Part shown: positions 45,881 through 55,361 of the stretch, one piece after another
How the letters are laid out: the number at the start of each line of letters is the position of its first letter
Position numbering within the stretch: position 1 is the stretch's first letter
Assembly (NCBI RefSeq): GCF_015223055.1
Contig: NZ_JADFBX010000003.1
Location: 1-64,000 of the forward strand
Source: Pedobacter sp. MC2016-24
GTDB taxonomy: Bacteria; Bacteroidota; Bacteroidia; Sphingobacteriales; Sphingobacteriaceae
DNA: 64,000 nt
Direction: 5' to 3'
Notes under the pieces: generated by a model
Database searches by the model: none
Told to the model about the DNA's origin: nothing
Seen by the model: the letters and a program-made list of their open reading frames with translations, nothing else
Translations under genes and position numbers: made by a program

Positions 45881-46699
45881 ATGATTATTTATAAAACAGA
45901 GGAAGAGATTGAATTGATGAAGATCAGCGCATTGCTGGTAAGTACGACTATTGCTGAGTTGGCTAAGGTGATCAAGCCGGGCATGACAACCCTGCATCTG
46001 GACAAACTTGCTGGCGAATTTATTGCAGATCATCAGGCTGTTCCTTCCTTTTTAAATTTTCATGGTTATCCGTACAACATTACCACCTCAGTGAACGATG
46101 CTGTGGTACATGGTTTCCCGAATGATGTGCCCTTACGTGATGGGGATATCATTTCTGTGGATGTAGGTGCTTATAAAAATGGTTTTCATGGCGATCATGC
46201 CTATACCTTTGTGATTGGAGAAGTGGACCCGAAAGTGCTCAAATTGGTTGCGGTTACCAAACAGTCTTTATACGAGGGGATCAAGCAGGCTGTAGTAGGT
46301 AAACGTATTGGGGATATTGCAAGCGCCATTCAGGTTTTTAATGAAAAAGAAGGTTACGGTGTGGTTAAAGAGCTGGTTGGTCACGGCTTGGGCCGGGATA
46401 TGCATGAGGACCCGCAGGTACCAAATTACGGGCGTAAAGGAACTGGGATGTTGTTGAAGGAAAATATGGTTTTGGCGATTGAGCCGATGATCAATTTAGG
46501 CACAAGACACATTTATACATTGGAAGATGGCTGGACAGTAAAAACACAGGATGGCATGCCCTCGGTTCATTTTGAACATGATGTTTGTGTAAAAAAAGGA
46601 ACGGCACTCATCTTGTCGGATTATGCACCAATTGAAAAAGCAGAGCAGGCGAATCAGGAACTCAATGTTTCGTATTACGGATTGGCTCAGGCCAGGTAA
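45881..46699 (+). CDS. map: Type I methionine aminopeptidase
   Basis: A 272-residue pita-bread-fold metalloprotease that removes N-terminal methionine from new proteins. Metal ligands are visible in order: Asp in ISVDVGAY, Asp in GFHGDHAYTF, His in VGHGLGRDMHEDPQVPNYG, Glu in LAIEPM and Glu in VHFEHDVCV. The N terminus MIIYKTEEEIELMKISALLV is the conserved family start, so the ATG at 45881 is right even though the -7-like motif lies only 4 bp upstream. It is a cytoplasmic housekeeping enzyme and appears to be a separate transcription unit between cassettes 3 and 4. Confidence 0.95.
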   Translation: MIIYKTEEEIELMKISALLVSTTIAELAKVIKPGMTTLHLDKLAGEFIADHQAVPSFLNFHGYPYNITTSVNDAVVHGFPNDVPLRDGDIISVDVGAYKNGFHGDHAYTFVIGEVDPKVLKLVAVTKQSLYEGIKQAVVGKRIGDIASAIQVFNEKEGYGVVKELVGHGLGRDMHEDPQVPNYGRKGTGMLLKENMVLAIEPMINLGTRHIYTLEDGWTVKTQDGMPSVHFEHDVCVKKGTALILSDYAPIEKAEQANQELNVSYYGLAQAR

Positions 46700-46868
46700 G
46701 CCCTTGTGAAAAAGACCAAATTTTTTATTATTCATAATTAAACGTTAAATTGTCATTTATTGTGAACATCTCAATTTAATCTACTAATTTAGTGGACTAA
46801 TTAATGGGGGGTAATTAAACGGGCATTAATTAACGGGTACATTGTATTTAATAGTTTAATGAAGGAGA

Positions 46869-47441
46869 ATGTCTAAGGGTCTAATCAACGAAAAGCAGTT
46901 AATAACCAGGTTGAACAACGGGGATGAGGACGCATTTGTGAAACTTTTTAACGCCTATTCTCCTGTACTGTTATCTTTCATTTCAAAGTTTAATATCGAT
47001 CCGGAAGACTGCAATGATACGCTGCAACAAACATTTCTTAAAGTTTGGGAAAACAAGGGAAAGCTGGATGCCAATGTCCCTTTAAAAAATTACATCATCA
47101 CCATCGCTAAAAACGATCTTTATAATAGAATACAACGAAATATAATCGCTAAAAAGCACAATGATCTTTCAGGAGTGCATAACCAGCAGGTTTTTGAAAC
47201 ACCGTTATCTGACCTTACAAGTATATTAGACGAAATTTTAGAGACTTTGCCTGAAAAACGTGCCAGAGTATTTAAGATGAGTAGAATTCAAGGTTATTCT
47301 AATAAAGAAATCGCGCAGGAGCTTGGTATTTCCAAGAGTACAGTAGAGAACCACATTAATAATTCATCTGCTGTAGTTAAAAAACTATTGAAAAACTTTG
47401 GGTTTTGGACAACTACATTGTTTTTTTTTATTTTACCTTAG
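46869..47441 (+). CDS. ECF-type RNA polymerase sigma factor (cassette 4)
   Basis: A 190-residue ECF sigma factor. Region 2 includes CNDTLQQTFLKVWENKGKL and NYIITIAKNDLYNRI; region 4 has SNKEIAQELGISKSTVENHI. The C terminus is strongly hydrophobic (FGFWTTTLFFFILP). It opens cassette 4 and is followed after 45 bp by a short, atypical anti-sigma-like gene. A purine-rich AAGGAG sits immediately before the ATG, too close for a standard Shine-Dalgarno. Confidence 0.93.
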   Translation: MSKGLINEKQLITRLNNGDEDAFVKLFNAYSPVLLSFISKFNIDPEDCNDTLQQTFLKVWENKGKLDANVPLKNYIITIAKNDLYNRIQRNIIAKKHNDLSGVHNQQVFETPLSDLTSILDEILETLPEKRARVFKMSRIQGYSNKEIAQELGISKSTVENHINNSSAVVKKLLKNFGFWTTTLFFFILP

Positions 47442-47486
47442 GTGTAAGCATGGTTTCAACTGTATAGTGTATAATAAAATTGAAAA

Positions 47487-48263
47487 GTGGACAAAAAGCT
47501 ATTAACTAGGTATTTCGGGAAACAATGTTCTGCAACGGAGTCAAAGGCTGTTGAGGAATGGTTATTGGATCCGGGAAATCGTACCGAGTTTGAGCATTTT
47601 TTGGAAACCGAATGGGATGATCATGTTGATCAACATCTTGATGGTCATGTGATAGCAACCGGAAGGTCTGGCGCATTTAAGTGGTGGGCTTCGGCAGCAG
47701 CAGTATTGGCTGTAGTTTTTGGTGTCTATCAGTATGGTACGCAAGCACCAAAGACAGCGCAACTTCAGGTTGCCAACGCGCTTCCGCAAATCGAGCAGGT
47801 TGATCAGAAGGCCAAAATCTCCATGGACACTTTTCATGCAAGTATTCACACTAAAATTACAGTTCATCATGAAAGAAAAACCATCAGAAACAAACCAAAT
47901 CCAGTTTTAGCTCAGGCAGATACTGTAAATCGGGAGAAAAAACCTCTTTTCGTCAAATCGACCAAACTTCAAAATTTCATGATCAACAGAGTGGCAATAG
48001 GTAAGCTATTGGACAATATCGATTCTAATAAAGTGGTATTGTTAAATCTCAATGTTCATGACATTACCTTTCAAAGGTTAGCGACCTTACTCAGGGAAGA
48101 ATATGGCGTGGTACTGGAAGCTTGTAATGGAGTTGGTACGTCGAAAACTTATACCGCTCGATTCGAGGGGATTACTCTTCCTGATTTACTCAATGATATG
48201 TCTGAAAAGATGGTGTTTTCATATGCTGTCAAAGACAATAAAGTCATGATCTGCTTTAACTAA
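47487..48263 (+). CDS. Short anti-sigma-like protein with DUF4974 but no FecR domain (cassette 4)
   Basis: A 258-residue protein starting at GTG 47487. The N-terminal part (LLTRYFGKQCSATESKAVEE then WLLDPGNR) is the sigma-binding segment seen in Bacteroidota FecR proteins. One transmembrane helix lies at about 65-82 (FKWWASAAAVLAVVFGVYQY). Then comes a linker of about 90 residues with no FecR signature, and a C-terminal domain (about 175-258; LREEYGVVLEACN, ARFEGITLPDLLNDM) that matches the DUF4974/STN-like fold. The FecR beta-domain, about 100 residues long in the other three cassettes, is absent. The reading frame is uninterrupted, so this looks like a genuine compact variant. It pairs with a SusC that lacks STN. 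Confidence 0.8.
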   Translation: MDKKLLTRYFGKQCSATESKAVEEWLLDPGNRTEFEHFLETEWDDHVDQHLDGHVIATGRSGAFKWWASAAAVLAVVFGVYQYGTQAPKTAQLQVANALPQIEQVDQKAKISMDTFHASIHTKITVHHERKTIRNKPNPVLAQADTVNREKKPLFVKSTKLQNFMINRVAIGKLLDNIDSNKVVLLNLNVHDITFQRLATLLREEYGVVLEACNGVGTSKTYTARFEGITLPDLLNDMSEKMVFSYAVKDNKVMICFN

Positions 48264-48408
48264 CAACTTCCACTTACCTGTTTTAAACCAACTGATTTTA
48301 GCCATTAGCTAATATCTGGTCTGTATGTTTTAAAAAACGTGCCCCGGCTGAGCTATGCTTATTGAAAATCAGATAAACATTTGAAAAAGCAACCTAAACC
48401 AACAACAT

Positions 48409-51400
48409 ATGAATAAAAAATTTACTAAAAGAATCACCGGGAGCATCCTGACCCTTGCGCTGTTTGGGCTACTGGGGATGCCTGAACGGCTGTATAGCCA
48501 GGTACAGGCAACTCAAATCCAGGCCCTTCCCAAGGTGATCGGAAAGGTTCTTGACGAGAGTAAAAAAGCCATTCCGGGTGTCAAAGTCTCAGTTAAAGAC
48601 AACCCTAAGATTGCAACCACAACCAACAATACCGGAGAATTTATTCTTTCGCCTGACAAGTCAGGCGTAACGCTTGTGTTTTCGAGTATTGGCTTTAAAC
48701 GACAAGAGGTTACGCTGAAATCCGATTTAAAATTGCCTTTAATTGTTGTGTTGAAAGAGTCTACTGATGAACTGAATGAAGTAGTTGTTACCGGTTATTC
48801 AAAACGATCAAAAGAAAGTTTTACAGGTAGCGCTTCCACGTTTACTGGTGAGGATTTGAAGCGGGTGGGAAACAAGAACGTTCTTCAGAGTTTACAGAAT
48901 TTAGATCCTTCGTTTGTCATTGCTGAGAATCTTTCTTTAGGATCTAATCCAAATTTATTGCCTGATATTCAGTTACGGGGCCAGGCTGGGTTGGAGGATG
49001 TTAGGGGAGATTATTCAGGCAATCCAAACTTGCCCTTGTTTATACTTGATGGTTTTGAATCCAGTTTACAGAAGATCTATGACCTGGACATGAACAGAGT
49101 ATCTTCTATTACAATTTTGCGAGATGCATCTGCAAAGGCAATTTATGGTTCAAAAGCGGCGAATGGTGTATTGGTCATTGAAACGCTTGCACCGAAGGAA
49201 GGGAAGCTGCGGATTACATACAACAGCAATTATAATCTTGAAGTTCCGGATCTCACTTCTTATAGCCTGACTAATGCTTCCGAAAAACTACAGGTGGAAA
49301 GAAATGCTGGGAGGTATACTTCGACCTCACCTTTAACACAGCAATTTCTGACTGAGCAGGCCAATGTTATTGAGTCTGACATTGCACGTGGGGTAAACAC
49401 GTATTGGCTTTCAAAGCCTTTGCGTGTGGGACTCGGGATTAAACATGGCCTTTACCTGGAAGGCGGAGATCCGAATATGCGTTACGGGATTGACCTGAAC
49501 TACAACAACCTTGTTGGGGTAATGAAAGATTCAAAAAGAGACAATATTGGTGGTTCGATCAATCTGTCGTACAGAAGCGGCAAGGTGATTTTTAGAAATA
49601 TTTTGAACTTAAACTTCAATAAATCTGTAAATTCTCCATACGGCACATTCGGCGAATATACGCGGTTGAACCCTTACTGGGCCCCAACTGATGAATATGG
49701 AAGGATTAATAAAATACTAGGTGAGTTTACTACCAGCGCGACTAGTCCAACCACGTATTACTATAATCCACTTTATAATGCTACACTGAATACCAAGGAC
49801 TTTTCAACCTATACAGAAGTTACGGAAAACTTCTATACAGAATGGCAACCGTCTAAAGATTTAAGGATAACGGGCCGTGTAGGTTTTACCCAAAACCGCA
49901 ATGCATCTGAATTATTTTATCCAGGAGATCATACCCGATTTAACGAGATGACCGGAGAAAATTTTTACAGACGAGGCACTTACAATATGACAGATGGCAA
50001 AAGCACTACTTTAAACTCAGATGTTTTTGCCAATTGGAACAAGATGTGGGGTAAGCATCTTTTATTGGTTACGGGTGGTGGAAACCTTGGTTCTACACAA
50101 GCATTAACCCATGGTATGGCTGCTGAAGGCTTTTTAAATAATCGGGTAGACTTTATCACATTTGCGGCCCAGTATGCACTTAACGGTGTGCCGAGTGGTT
50201 CTGAGAATATTCAAAGGGAGGTAGGTATCCTGGCCTCTGCGAACTATGCTTACGATAACCGTTATTTAGTGGATTTAAGTGCAAGAAGAAATGCATCTTC
50301 TGTTTTTGGTGCAAATAATCGTTGGGGAACATTTTGGTCTGTCGGTCTTGGCTGGAACCTGCATCATGAAAGTTTTATTAAAAAGCTGAATGTATTTGAC
50401 ATGTTGAAAATAAGAGGCTCAATTGGCTCAACGGGTAGTCAGAACTTTAATCCATATCAGGCCATGGCAACCTACACCTTCTTTACCAATAGTACCTACG
50501 ATAACATTTCCGGTACCTATTTATCTGCATTGGCGAATAACAATCTTCGCTGGCAGGAAAAAATTGACAACAACATTGGGATAGATATCAGTGTCATGAA
50601 ACGTTTGAATATCAGATTTGATTATTACCTGGCAAATACGAATAACCTGCTTACTGATTTGACTTTGCCACCGTCAACTGGATTTACCACTTACAAAGAG
50701 AATCTTGGGTCAATGCAAAATGTGGGTTTTGAAGGTACGGTAAGTTACCAGTTATATCGTGATACAAAAACGCAGTCATACATCTCAGTTTTCGGATCAT
50801 TCGCCCGCAACAGTAATAAAATTACTAAAATTTCAGAAGGCCTTAAACAATTAAATAAAGAACAAGATCAGCTGGCCAATGCTTCAAATGCTCCGGTAAC
50901 CCGTTTTGAAGAAGGGCAGTCAATGTCATCAATATGGGCAGTGCCATCATTGGGTATAGATCCGGCAACAGGAAGGGAAATTTATGTGGCCAAAGATGGA
51001 ACTAAAACATATGAATGGAATCCCAATGATCAGGTCGTTGCCGGAGTTACAGATCCTGCATTGAGAGGCAATTTTGGCCTCAACATGGAATACAGGGGCT
51101 GGGGGCTAAGTGGAACATTCAGATATGCTATTGGTGAGGATTACTACAATTCAACATTGGCAAATCGCATTGAAAATGTAGACATCGCGAATAATGTAGA
51201 TACCAGGGTGTTTAACAATACCTGGTTAAATGTTGGCGACCGCGTTCCATTCAAGAAGATTAATACCAGACCGAGTCAAACCCGTGCAACCACAAGATTC
51301 ATCGAAAACAAAAGTGATCTTACACTTTCATCTGTAAATGTGTATTACGATTTCAAGTGGAAAAATTTGAAGCGCTTCGGGCTTCAAAATTTAAAATGTT

Positions 51401-51507
51401 CATTACTCATGAATGAAGTATTTGTACTTTCTACAATTAAAATTGAACGTGGTACAGATTATCCCTTCGCACGAACATTCTCCTTCTCATTACAAACTAC
51501 ATTTTAA
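48409..51507 (+). CDS. SusC/RagA-family TonB-dependent transporter without STN domain (cassette 4)
   Basis: A 1032-residue TonB-dependent transporter. A signal peptide (about 1-30) leads almost directly into the carboxypeptidase-regulatory-like domain (VIGKVLDESKKAIPGVKVSV, about 42-120), then the SusC signature and plug (NEVVVTGYSKRSKESFTGSA; ILRDASAKAIYGSKAANGVL) and the barrel. The STN domain present in the other three SusC proteins of this window is missing, which accounts for the shorter length. Its SusD partner starts 9 bp downstream. How it would signal to the anti-sigma factor is unclear. Confidence 0.94.
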   Translation: MNKKFTKRITGSILTLALFGLLGMPERLYSQVQATQIQALPKVIGKVLDESKKAIPGVKVSVKDNPKIATTTNNTGEFILSPDKSGVTLVFSSIGFKRQEVTLKSDLKLPLIVVLKESTDELNEVVVTGYSKRSKESFTGSASTFTGEDLKRVGNKNVLQSLQNLDPSFVIAENLSLGSNPNLLPDIQLRGQAGLEDVRGDYSGNPNLPLFILDGFESSLQKIYDLDMNRVSSITILRDASAKAIYGSKAANGVLVIETLAPKEGKLRITYNSNYNLEVPDLTSYSLTNASEKLQVERNAGRYTSTSPLTQQFLTEQANVIESDIARGVNTYWLSKPLRVGLGIKHGLYLEGGDPNMRYGIDLNYNNLVGVMKDSKRDNIGGSINLSYRSGKVIFRNILNLNFNKSVNSPYGTFGEYTRLNPYWAPTDEYGRINKILGEFTTSATSPTTYYYNPLYNATLNTKDFSTYTEVTENFYTEWQPSKDLRITGRVGFTQNRNASELFYPGDHTRFNEMTGENFYRRGTYNMTDGKSTTLNSDVFANWNKMWGKHLLLVTGGGNLGSTQALTHGMAAEGFLNNRVDFITFAAQYALNGVPSGSENIQREVGILASANYAYDNRYLVDLSARRNASSVFGANNRWGTFWSVGLGWNLHHESFIKKLNVFDMLKIRGSIGSTGSQNFNPYQAMATYTFFTNSTYDNISGTYLSALANNNLRWQEKIDNNIGIDISVMKRLNIRFDYYLANTNNLLTDLTLPPSTGFTTYKENLGSMQNVGFEGTVSYQLYRDTKTQSYISVFGSFARNSNKITKISEGLKQLNKEQDQLANASNAPVTRFEEGQSMSSIWAVPSLGIDPATGREIYVAKDGTKTYEWNPNDQVVAGVTDPALRGNFGLNMEYRGWGLSGTFRYAIGEDYYNSTLANRIENVDIANNVDTRVFNNTWLNVGDRVPFKKINTRPSQTRATTRFIENKSDLTLSSVNVYYDFKWKNLKRFGLQNLKCSLLMNEVFVLSTIKIERGTDYPFARTFSFSLQTTF

Positions 51508-51516
51508 TTTAAGGAC

Positions 51517-52944
51517 ATGAATACAAAATTTAAATATTTATTACTCCTATGTTTTGTAGGAATCATCCTGTCTTCCTGCAAAAAATGGTTGGATGTTGAA
51601 CCTAATTCTCAAATTAAATCCTCAGAATTATTTAAAACCGAATCTGGATTTAAGGAAGCACTTGCTGGAGTTTATACGCTAATGACAGCTGAGAAATTAT
51701 ACGGCAAAGAATTGCAATATGGTATGATCGGTGTTTTATCCCATGAGTGGTCGTCGTTTCCTTTAACCTATAATGGAGAAGGCGAATATGATTATCAGAG
51801 TACTGATGTACAGGCCAGGATCAATAATGTTTGGAACGGCCTCTATCAGGGAATCAGTAATGTCAATAATCTCCTAAATGAAATTGATGCTAAAAAATCG
51901 ATTTTTACGGGTGATAATTTTGCGATTATCAAAGGTGAAGCGCTTGCTTTACGTGCTTTTTTACATTTTGAGTTAGTCAGGCTTTTCGGTGTATCCTACC
52001 TCGTGGATAGGAGTAAGCCGGCAATACCTTATGTAACCGCATATAGTGCAAAGCAGACAGCACAATCTACTGTTGGGGACACCTATGGTTTTATCCGTGA
52101 GGATCTGGAGGCGGCTAAAGCATTATTAAAAGCAGATCCAATTTTTACCGGAAGAACAGTCACGGAAGCTGAAGATACTGGCTATTTGATGAATCGCCAA
52201 TTGCATCTAAACTATTATGCTGTTGAAGCGTTATTGGCAAGGCTTTTTTATAATACGGGAGCGTACGACAAAGCTAGGTTGGCCGCAAATGCTGTGATTT
52301 CATCTGGAAAGTTCAGCTATGCTACGCAGGCAAACCTGCTAGCTGGTAATGATTTGACCGGAGCTCATGAGCATGTTTTTGGTTTGAATATCAATAGTCT
52401 TTATACCTATTCTACTGCGTATTTGTCAAAGGATGCGAATATCATTAATACTTTTTTCCTAAGCTCTGCTACGCGAAATGCATATTATCCAGACGGTTCA
52501 ATAGATTACCGATATATCTATCTTTTTGAAGTCGGTGGGGGAGATAAAGCCAGCAACTACTACCTACGCAAGTACAACGCGCCACAAGCGATCTCGGAAC
52601 TATATTCCAGAAATAAAAGCGTGGTAATTAAAATTTCTGAAATGCAGTTTATTCTTGCCGGCTGCAACCTGGCGGAAGGAAAAGGTATAATTGAGCCAAT
52701 CAATAAGGTGAGGCAGGCAAGAGGTTTACCAGCCCTAAGCACTGAGCCTATAAATCCTACTACATCATATATCGAAGAATTTAGAAGAGAATTTTTTGGT
52801 GAAGGGCAGCTTTTTTATCTGTATAAAAGGTTAAACAGGTCGATTATCAATGGTACGGACAAAAATATGGTAGACATAAAGGCTTATATATTGCCATTGC
52901 CTGTTGCTGAATATGAAGCCGGAAACCGTAATAGTAACCGTTAA
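51517..52944 (+). CDS. SusD/RagB-family surface lipoprotein (cassette 4)
   Basis: A 475-residue SusD-like lipoprotein with lipobox Cys21 (LSSC followed by KKWLDVEPNSQIK). Family features include the N-terminal ELFKTESGFKEALAGVYTLM, the TPR helix GEALALRAFLHFELVRLFG and the C-terminal EEFRREFFGEGQLFYLYKRLN. It is the lid protein of the cassette 4 importer. The next gene, a lipoprotein, starts 10 bp after its stop. Confidence 0.93.
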   Translation: MNTKFKYLLLLCFVGIILSSCKKWLDVEPNSQIKSSELFKTESGFKEALAGVYTLMTAEKLYGKELQYGMIGVLSHEWSSFPLTYNGEGEYDYQSTDVQARINNVWNGLYQGISNVNNLLNEIDAKKSIFTGDNFAIIKGEALALRAFLHFELVRLFGVSYLVDRSKPAIPYVTAYSAKQTAQSTVGDTYGFIREDLEAAKALLKADPIFTGRTVTEAEDTGYLMNRQLHLNYYAVEALLARLFYNTGAYDKARLAANAVISSGKFSYATQANLLAGNDLTGAHEHVFGLNINSLYTYSTAYLSKDANIINTFFLSSATRNAYYPDGSIDYRYIYLFEVGGGDKASNYYLRKYNAPQAISELYSRNKSVVIKISEMQFILAGCNLAEGKGIIEPINKVRQARGLPALSTEPINPTTSYIEEFRREFFGEGQLFYLYKRLNRSIINGTDKNMVDIKAYILPLPVAEYEAGNRNSNR

Positions 52945-52954
52945 AATTTACAAA

Positions 52955-53710
52955 ATGAGATATACATATATTTTCCTGCTGTTGTTATTGGCAACATCAG
53001 GTTGCAAAAAAAACAACTTGCAATATTTTGAAGAAGAATCGCCATTGTTGAACATTTGGCTGGGTACCACTATAAGTGTTCAGGATAGTGTTACGCATAA
53101 TTTTGCGTATAGTCCGACAAATAGAGATTCTATTGTCTTCAATTATCGGATCGCAGGTTATCCTGTTAATTACGACCGCACATTTGAGCTGAACACAACT
53201 GACGCCGATGCAAAGCTTTTAAATTTTAGCTTTAAAAGTTATAAGGTGCCTGCCGGAAAGTCTTCAGGAAACTTTGCTTTTTTTGTAGATAAGCCAGCAA
53301 ACAAAGATTTATTTGTAAACAGGGATTTAAAAGTGTCGTTTAGTGTCAGACAATCCGATCTATTCCAATCGGGTACAAGTGAATATAATAAGCTTAAAAT
53401 TACATTTAAGAATGCGGTAACAAAACCAGATAATTGGGACAATGCGGTTTTACCAAATTTACCGCTCAAGAACTTTTTTGGTTCTTACAGTTCCGAGAAA
53501 TATAAGTTTGTTATTCAGGTAACTGGTTTATCAAATTTTGGGGTTTATAGAACTGTACTTGTAAATCCTGATCTGGCTCCGAACACCATTACTGAGGTCC
53601 ATGCGAAGGCATTGCAGATGCAGTGTAAGATTGCCCTTGAGCAGTACAAAATAAATAACAACAATAAAGATCTGTTAGATGAAAATCTGATTCCGATCGT
53701 CTTTCCATAA
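52955..53710 (+). CDS. DUF4843-like lipoprotein (cassette 4)
   Basis: About 251 residues from ATG 52955, with lipobox Cys17 (TSGC followed by KKN). The longer frame would begin inside SusD. The segment after the lipobox (LQYFEEESPLLNIWLG) and the beta-rich body (YRIAGYPVNYDRTFELNTTD, VPAGKSSGNFAFFVDKPANK) fit the DUF4843 family, which regularly follows SusD in loci of this kind. Its role is unknown; surface binding or complex assembly is likely from position. Confidence 0.78.
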   Translation: MRYTYIFLLLLLATSGCKKNNLQYFEEESPLLNIWLGTTISVQDSVTHNFAYSPTNRDSIVFNYRIAGYPVNYDRTFELNTTDADAKLLNFSFKSYKVPAGKSSGNFAFFVDKPANKDLFVNRDLKVSFSVRQSDLFQSGTSEYNKLKITFKNAVTKPDNWDNAVLPNLPLKNFFGSYSSEKYKFVIQVTGLSNFGVYRTVLVNPDLAPNTITEVHAKALQMQCKIALEQYKINNNNKDLLDENLIPIVFP

Positions 53711-53746
53711 TTAAACTAAAGCAGTATAAAAATTAAAGATAGCATT

Positions 53747-55312
53747 ATGAAAAATTATAATAATATAGCTTGGTTACTTTTATGGGTGTGTTTGTTTGGT
53801 ACTTCATGTTACAAGGATAAAGGGAATTACGAGTATAAACCTTTAGATAAGGTGTTGATAGATACGGCAAAAAGGAATATCTCCAGCGCCTACTCTATTT
53901 ACCGATATGACGAGCTGGTCATTAGCCCCAGAATATTTTTTAATCAGGAAGAAGTTACCTCTACCGCCCAGGTGTCGGGCAAACTGGCTTTTACCTGGTC
54001 GATATACCAGGCAACTGGAGGAAAGGTATATTCGCGGGATACCATTTCCAATGACATCACATTTCGTAAGTCCATTTCAAAACCAGCTGGGCGATGGGTG
54101 GTTATCTTAAGCGTAAAAAACCTGAGTACGCAGGTAGAAGAATACATGAAATTCGATGTGCAAGTGGATGAGCAACTTTCAGATGGCTGGATGTTGCTTT
54201 ATGAGAAGAATGGGAATACGGATGTGGGACTAATTGTAGACGATTGGACGAAGAAAAACATAGTTCAAACGCGGACTTTCGCTGATATGTTTCAAAATTC
54301 GAATGGTTATCCATTACTGGGAGAACCTCGCGGACTAATGCATTCGCCAAGTACATTGGCTACTGCTGAGGTATTGATTGCATCTGCCAGAGACTTTGTT
54401 GCGGTAGAGAAATCTTCTTTTCAGGTGTTTTATCCAATTGATAAGTTATTCTGGAACTTTATTCCTGGCGGAGAAATTAAAACTTTTTCGGCGAATAATG
54501 GTAGAAAGGAGGTAGTCATATATAACAACAGGGTGCACGGGGCCAATTACAACACCTCAGGAACAAGCAGGGTGAATTTCTTTGGTGCTGCATACAATGG
54601 CAGTTATGGAGATCTGGCCGAATGGTCGGCTACGGCATTTGGTGCCAGTTTTGACGCTGTAGTATATGATAAAACGAATAAGAAATTTCTAAATATACCA
54701 GCCAATGGTACGGCCGTTCAGGGCTTTGCCACCCAGGCATTGACTGCCGCATTTGATGTCAATAATGTTGGCCTAGATCCTGAAGCATTTGATTGGGGAC
54801 GTGGAAATGGAACACCGAATGTGGGTTATGAATATGCCGTAATGAAAAACAGTACTGACCGTTTCTTGCTGGTCAGCAATTTTACCAATGCAGCAGTTAC
54901 TCAGATTGCAATTGGCAAATACCCGATCACGGGAATTCCATTGTCTACACCGATACGTACGCTTAATTCTGCATTTGGCGGAAATTATACCTTAATGGGT
55001 ACAGAAAAGACGGTATACCTGCATAGGTACCAACAAAGCTCAAGCGCTGTAGCAGAATGGGAAGCGCCGGTAAATGAAGAAGTAACCTGTGTACGCCTTC
55101 AGAAATTTTACTATAACCCTGCAGTAACCAGTCTGTTGTTACCCAAGCCAAATACGGTGGTGTACATCGGTACCTGGAATGCAGGCACGAAGGTCGGTAA
55201 AGTTTATGCCTATACCATTGACCCGACCAATGGGAGCATTAATAAGGCTACTGAACGTATTTACACAGGCTTCGGGAAAATCAAGGATATGACTTACAAA
55301 TGGAGTCTGTAA
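53747..55312 (+). CDS. PKD-like family lipoprotein (cassette 4)
   Basis: A 521-residue lipoprotein with lipobox Cys21 (GTSC followed by YKDKGNYEYKPLDKV), the typical start of the PKD-like lipoproteins of Bacteroidota. An Ig/PKD-like domain occupies about 45-150 (LAFTWSIYQATGGKVYSRDT, RWVVILSVKNLSTQVEEYMK). The rest is beta-rich and may form a propeller-like domain (SDGWMLLYEKNGNTDVGLIV). These proteins accompany SusCD, DUF4843 and TlpA genes in many genomes and are thought to bind substrate at the surface. It lies 36 bp after the DUF4843 gene. Confidence 0.82.
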   Translation: MKNYNNIAWLLLWVCLFGTSCYKDKGNYEYKPLDKVLIDTAKRNISSAYSIYRYDELVISPRIFFNQEEVTSTAQVSGKLAFTWSIYQATGGKVYSRDTISNDITFRKSISKPAGRWVVILSVKNLSTQVEEYMKFDVQVDEQLSDGWMLLYEKNGNTDVGLIVDDWTKKNIVQTRTFADMFQNSNGYPLLGEPRGLMHSPSTLATAEVLIASARDFVAVEKSSFQVFYPIDKLFWNFIPGGEIKTFSANNGRKEVVIYNNRVHGANYNTSGTSRVNFFGAAYNGSYGDLAEWSATAFGASFDAVVYDKTNKKFLNIPANGTAVQGFATQALTAAFDVNNVGLDPEAFDWGRGNGTPNVGYEYAVMKNSTDRFLLVSNFTNAAVTQIAIGKYPITGIPLSTPIRTLNSAFGGNYTLMGTEKTVYLHRYQQSSSAVAEWEAPVNEEVTCVRLQKFYYNPAVTSLLLPKPNTVVYIGTWNAGTKVGKVYAYTIDPTNGSINKATERIYTGFGKIKDMTYKWSL

Positions 55313-55361
55313 GATTCAAATGCTTTTAAAAATGAACAAAACAAAACTTAGATCAACTATA

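Noticed and set aside
46861..46868. AAGGAG before the cassette 4 sigma gene as a Shine-Dalgarno site
   Set aside because: It is only about one base from the ATG, too close for normal spacing, and Shine-Dalgarno sites are rare in Bacteroidota.
47487..48263. Possible frameshifted or truncated FecR gene
   Set aside because: Both the N-terminal sigma-binding segment and the C-terminal DUF4974 domain are present in one uninterrupted frame, and no FecR-like sequence is left in other frames.
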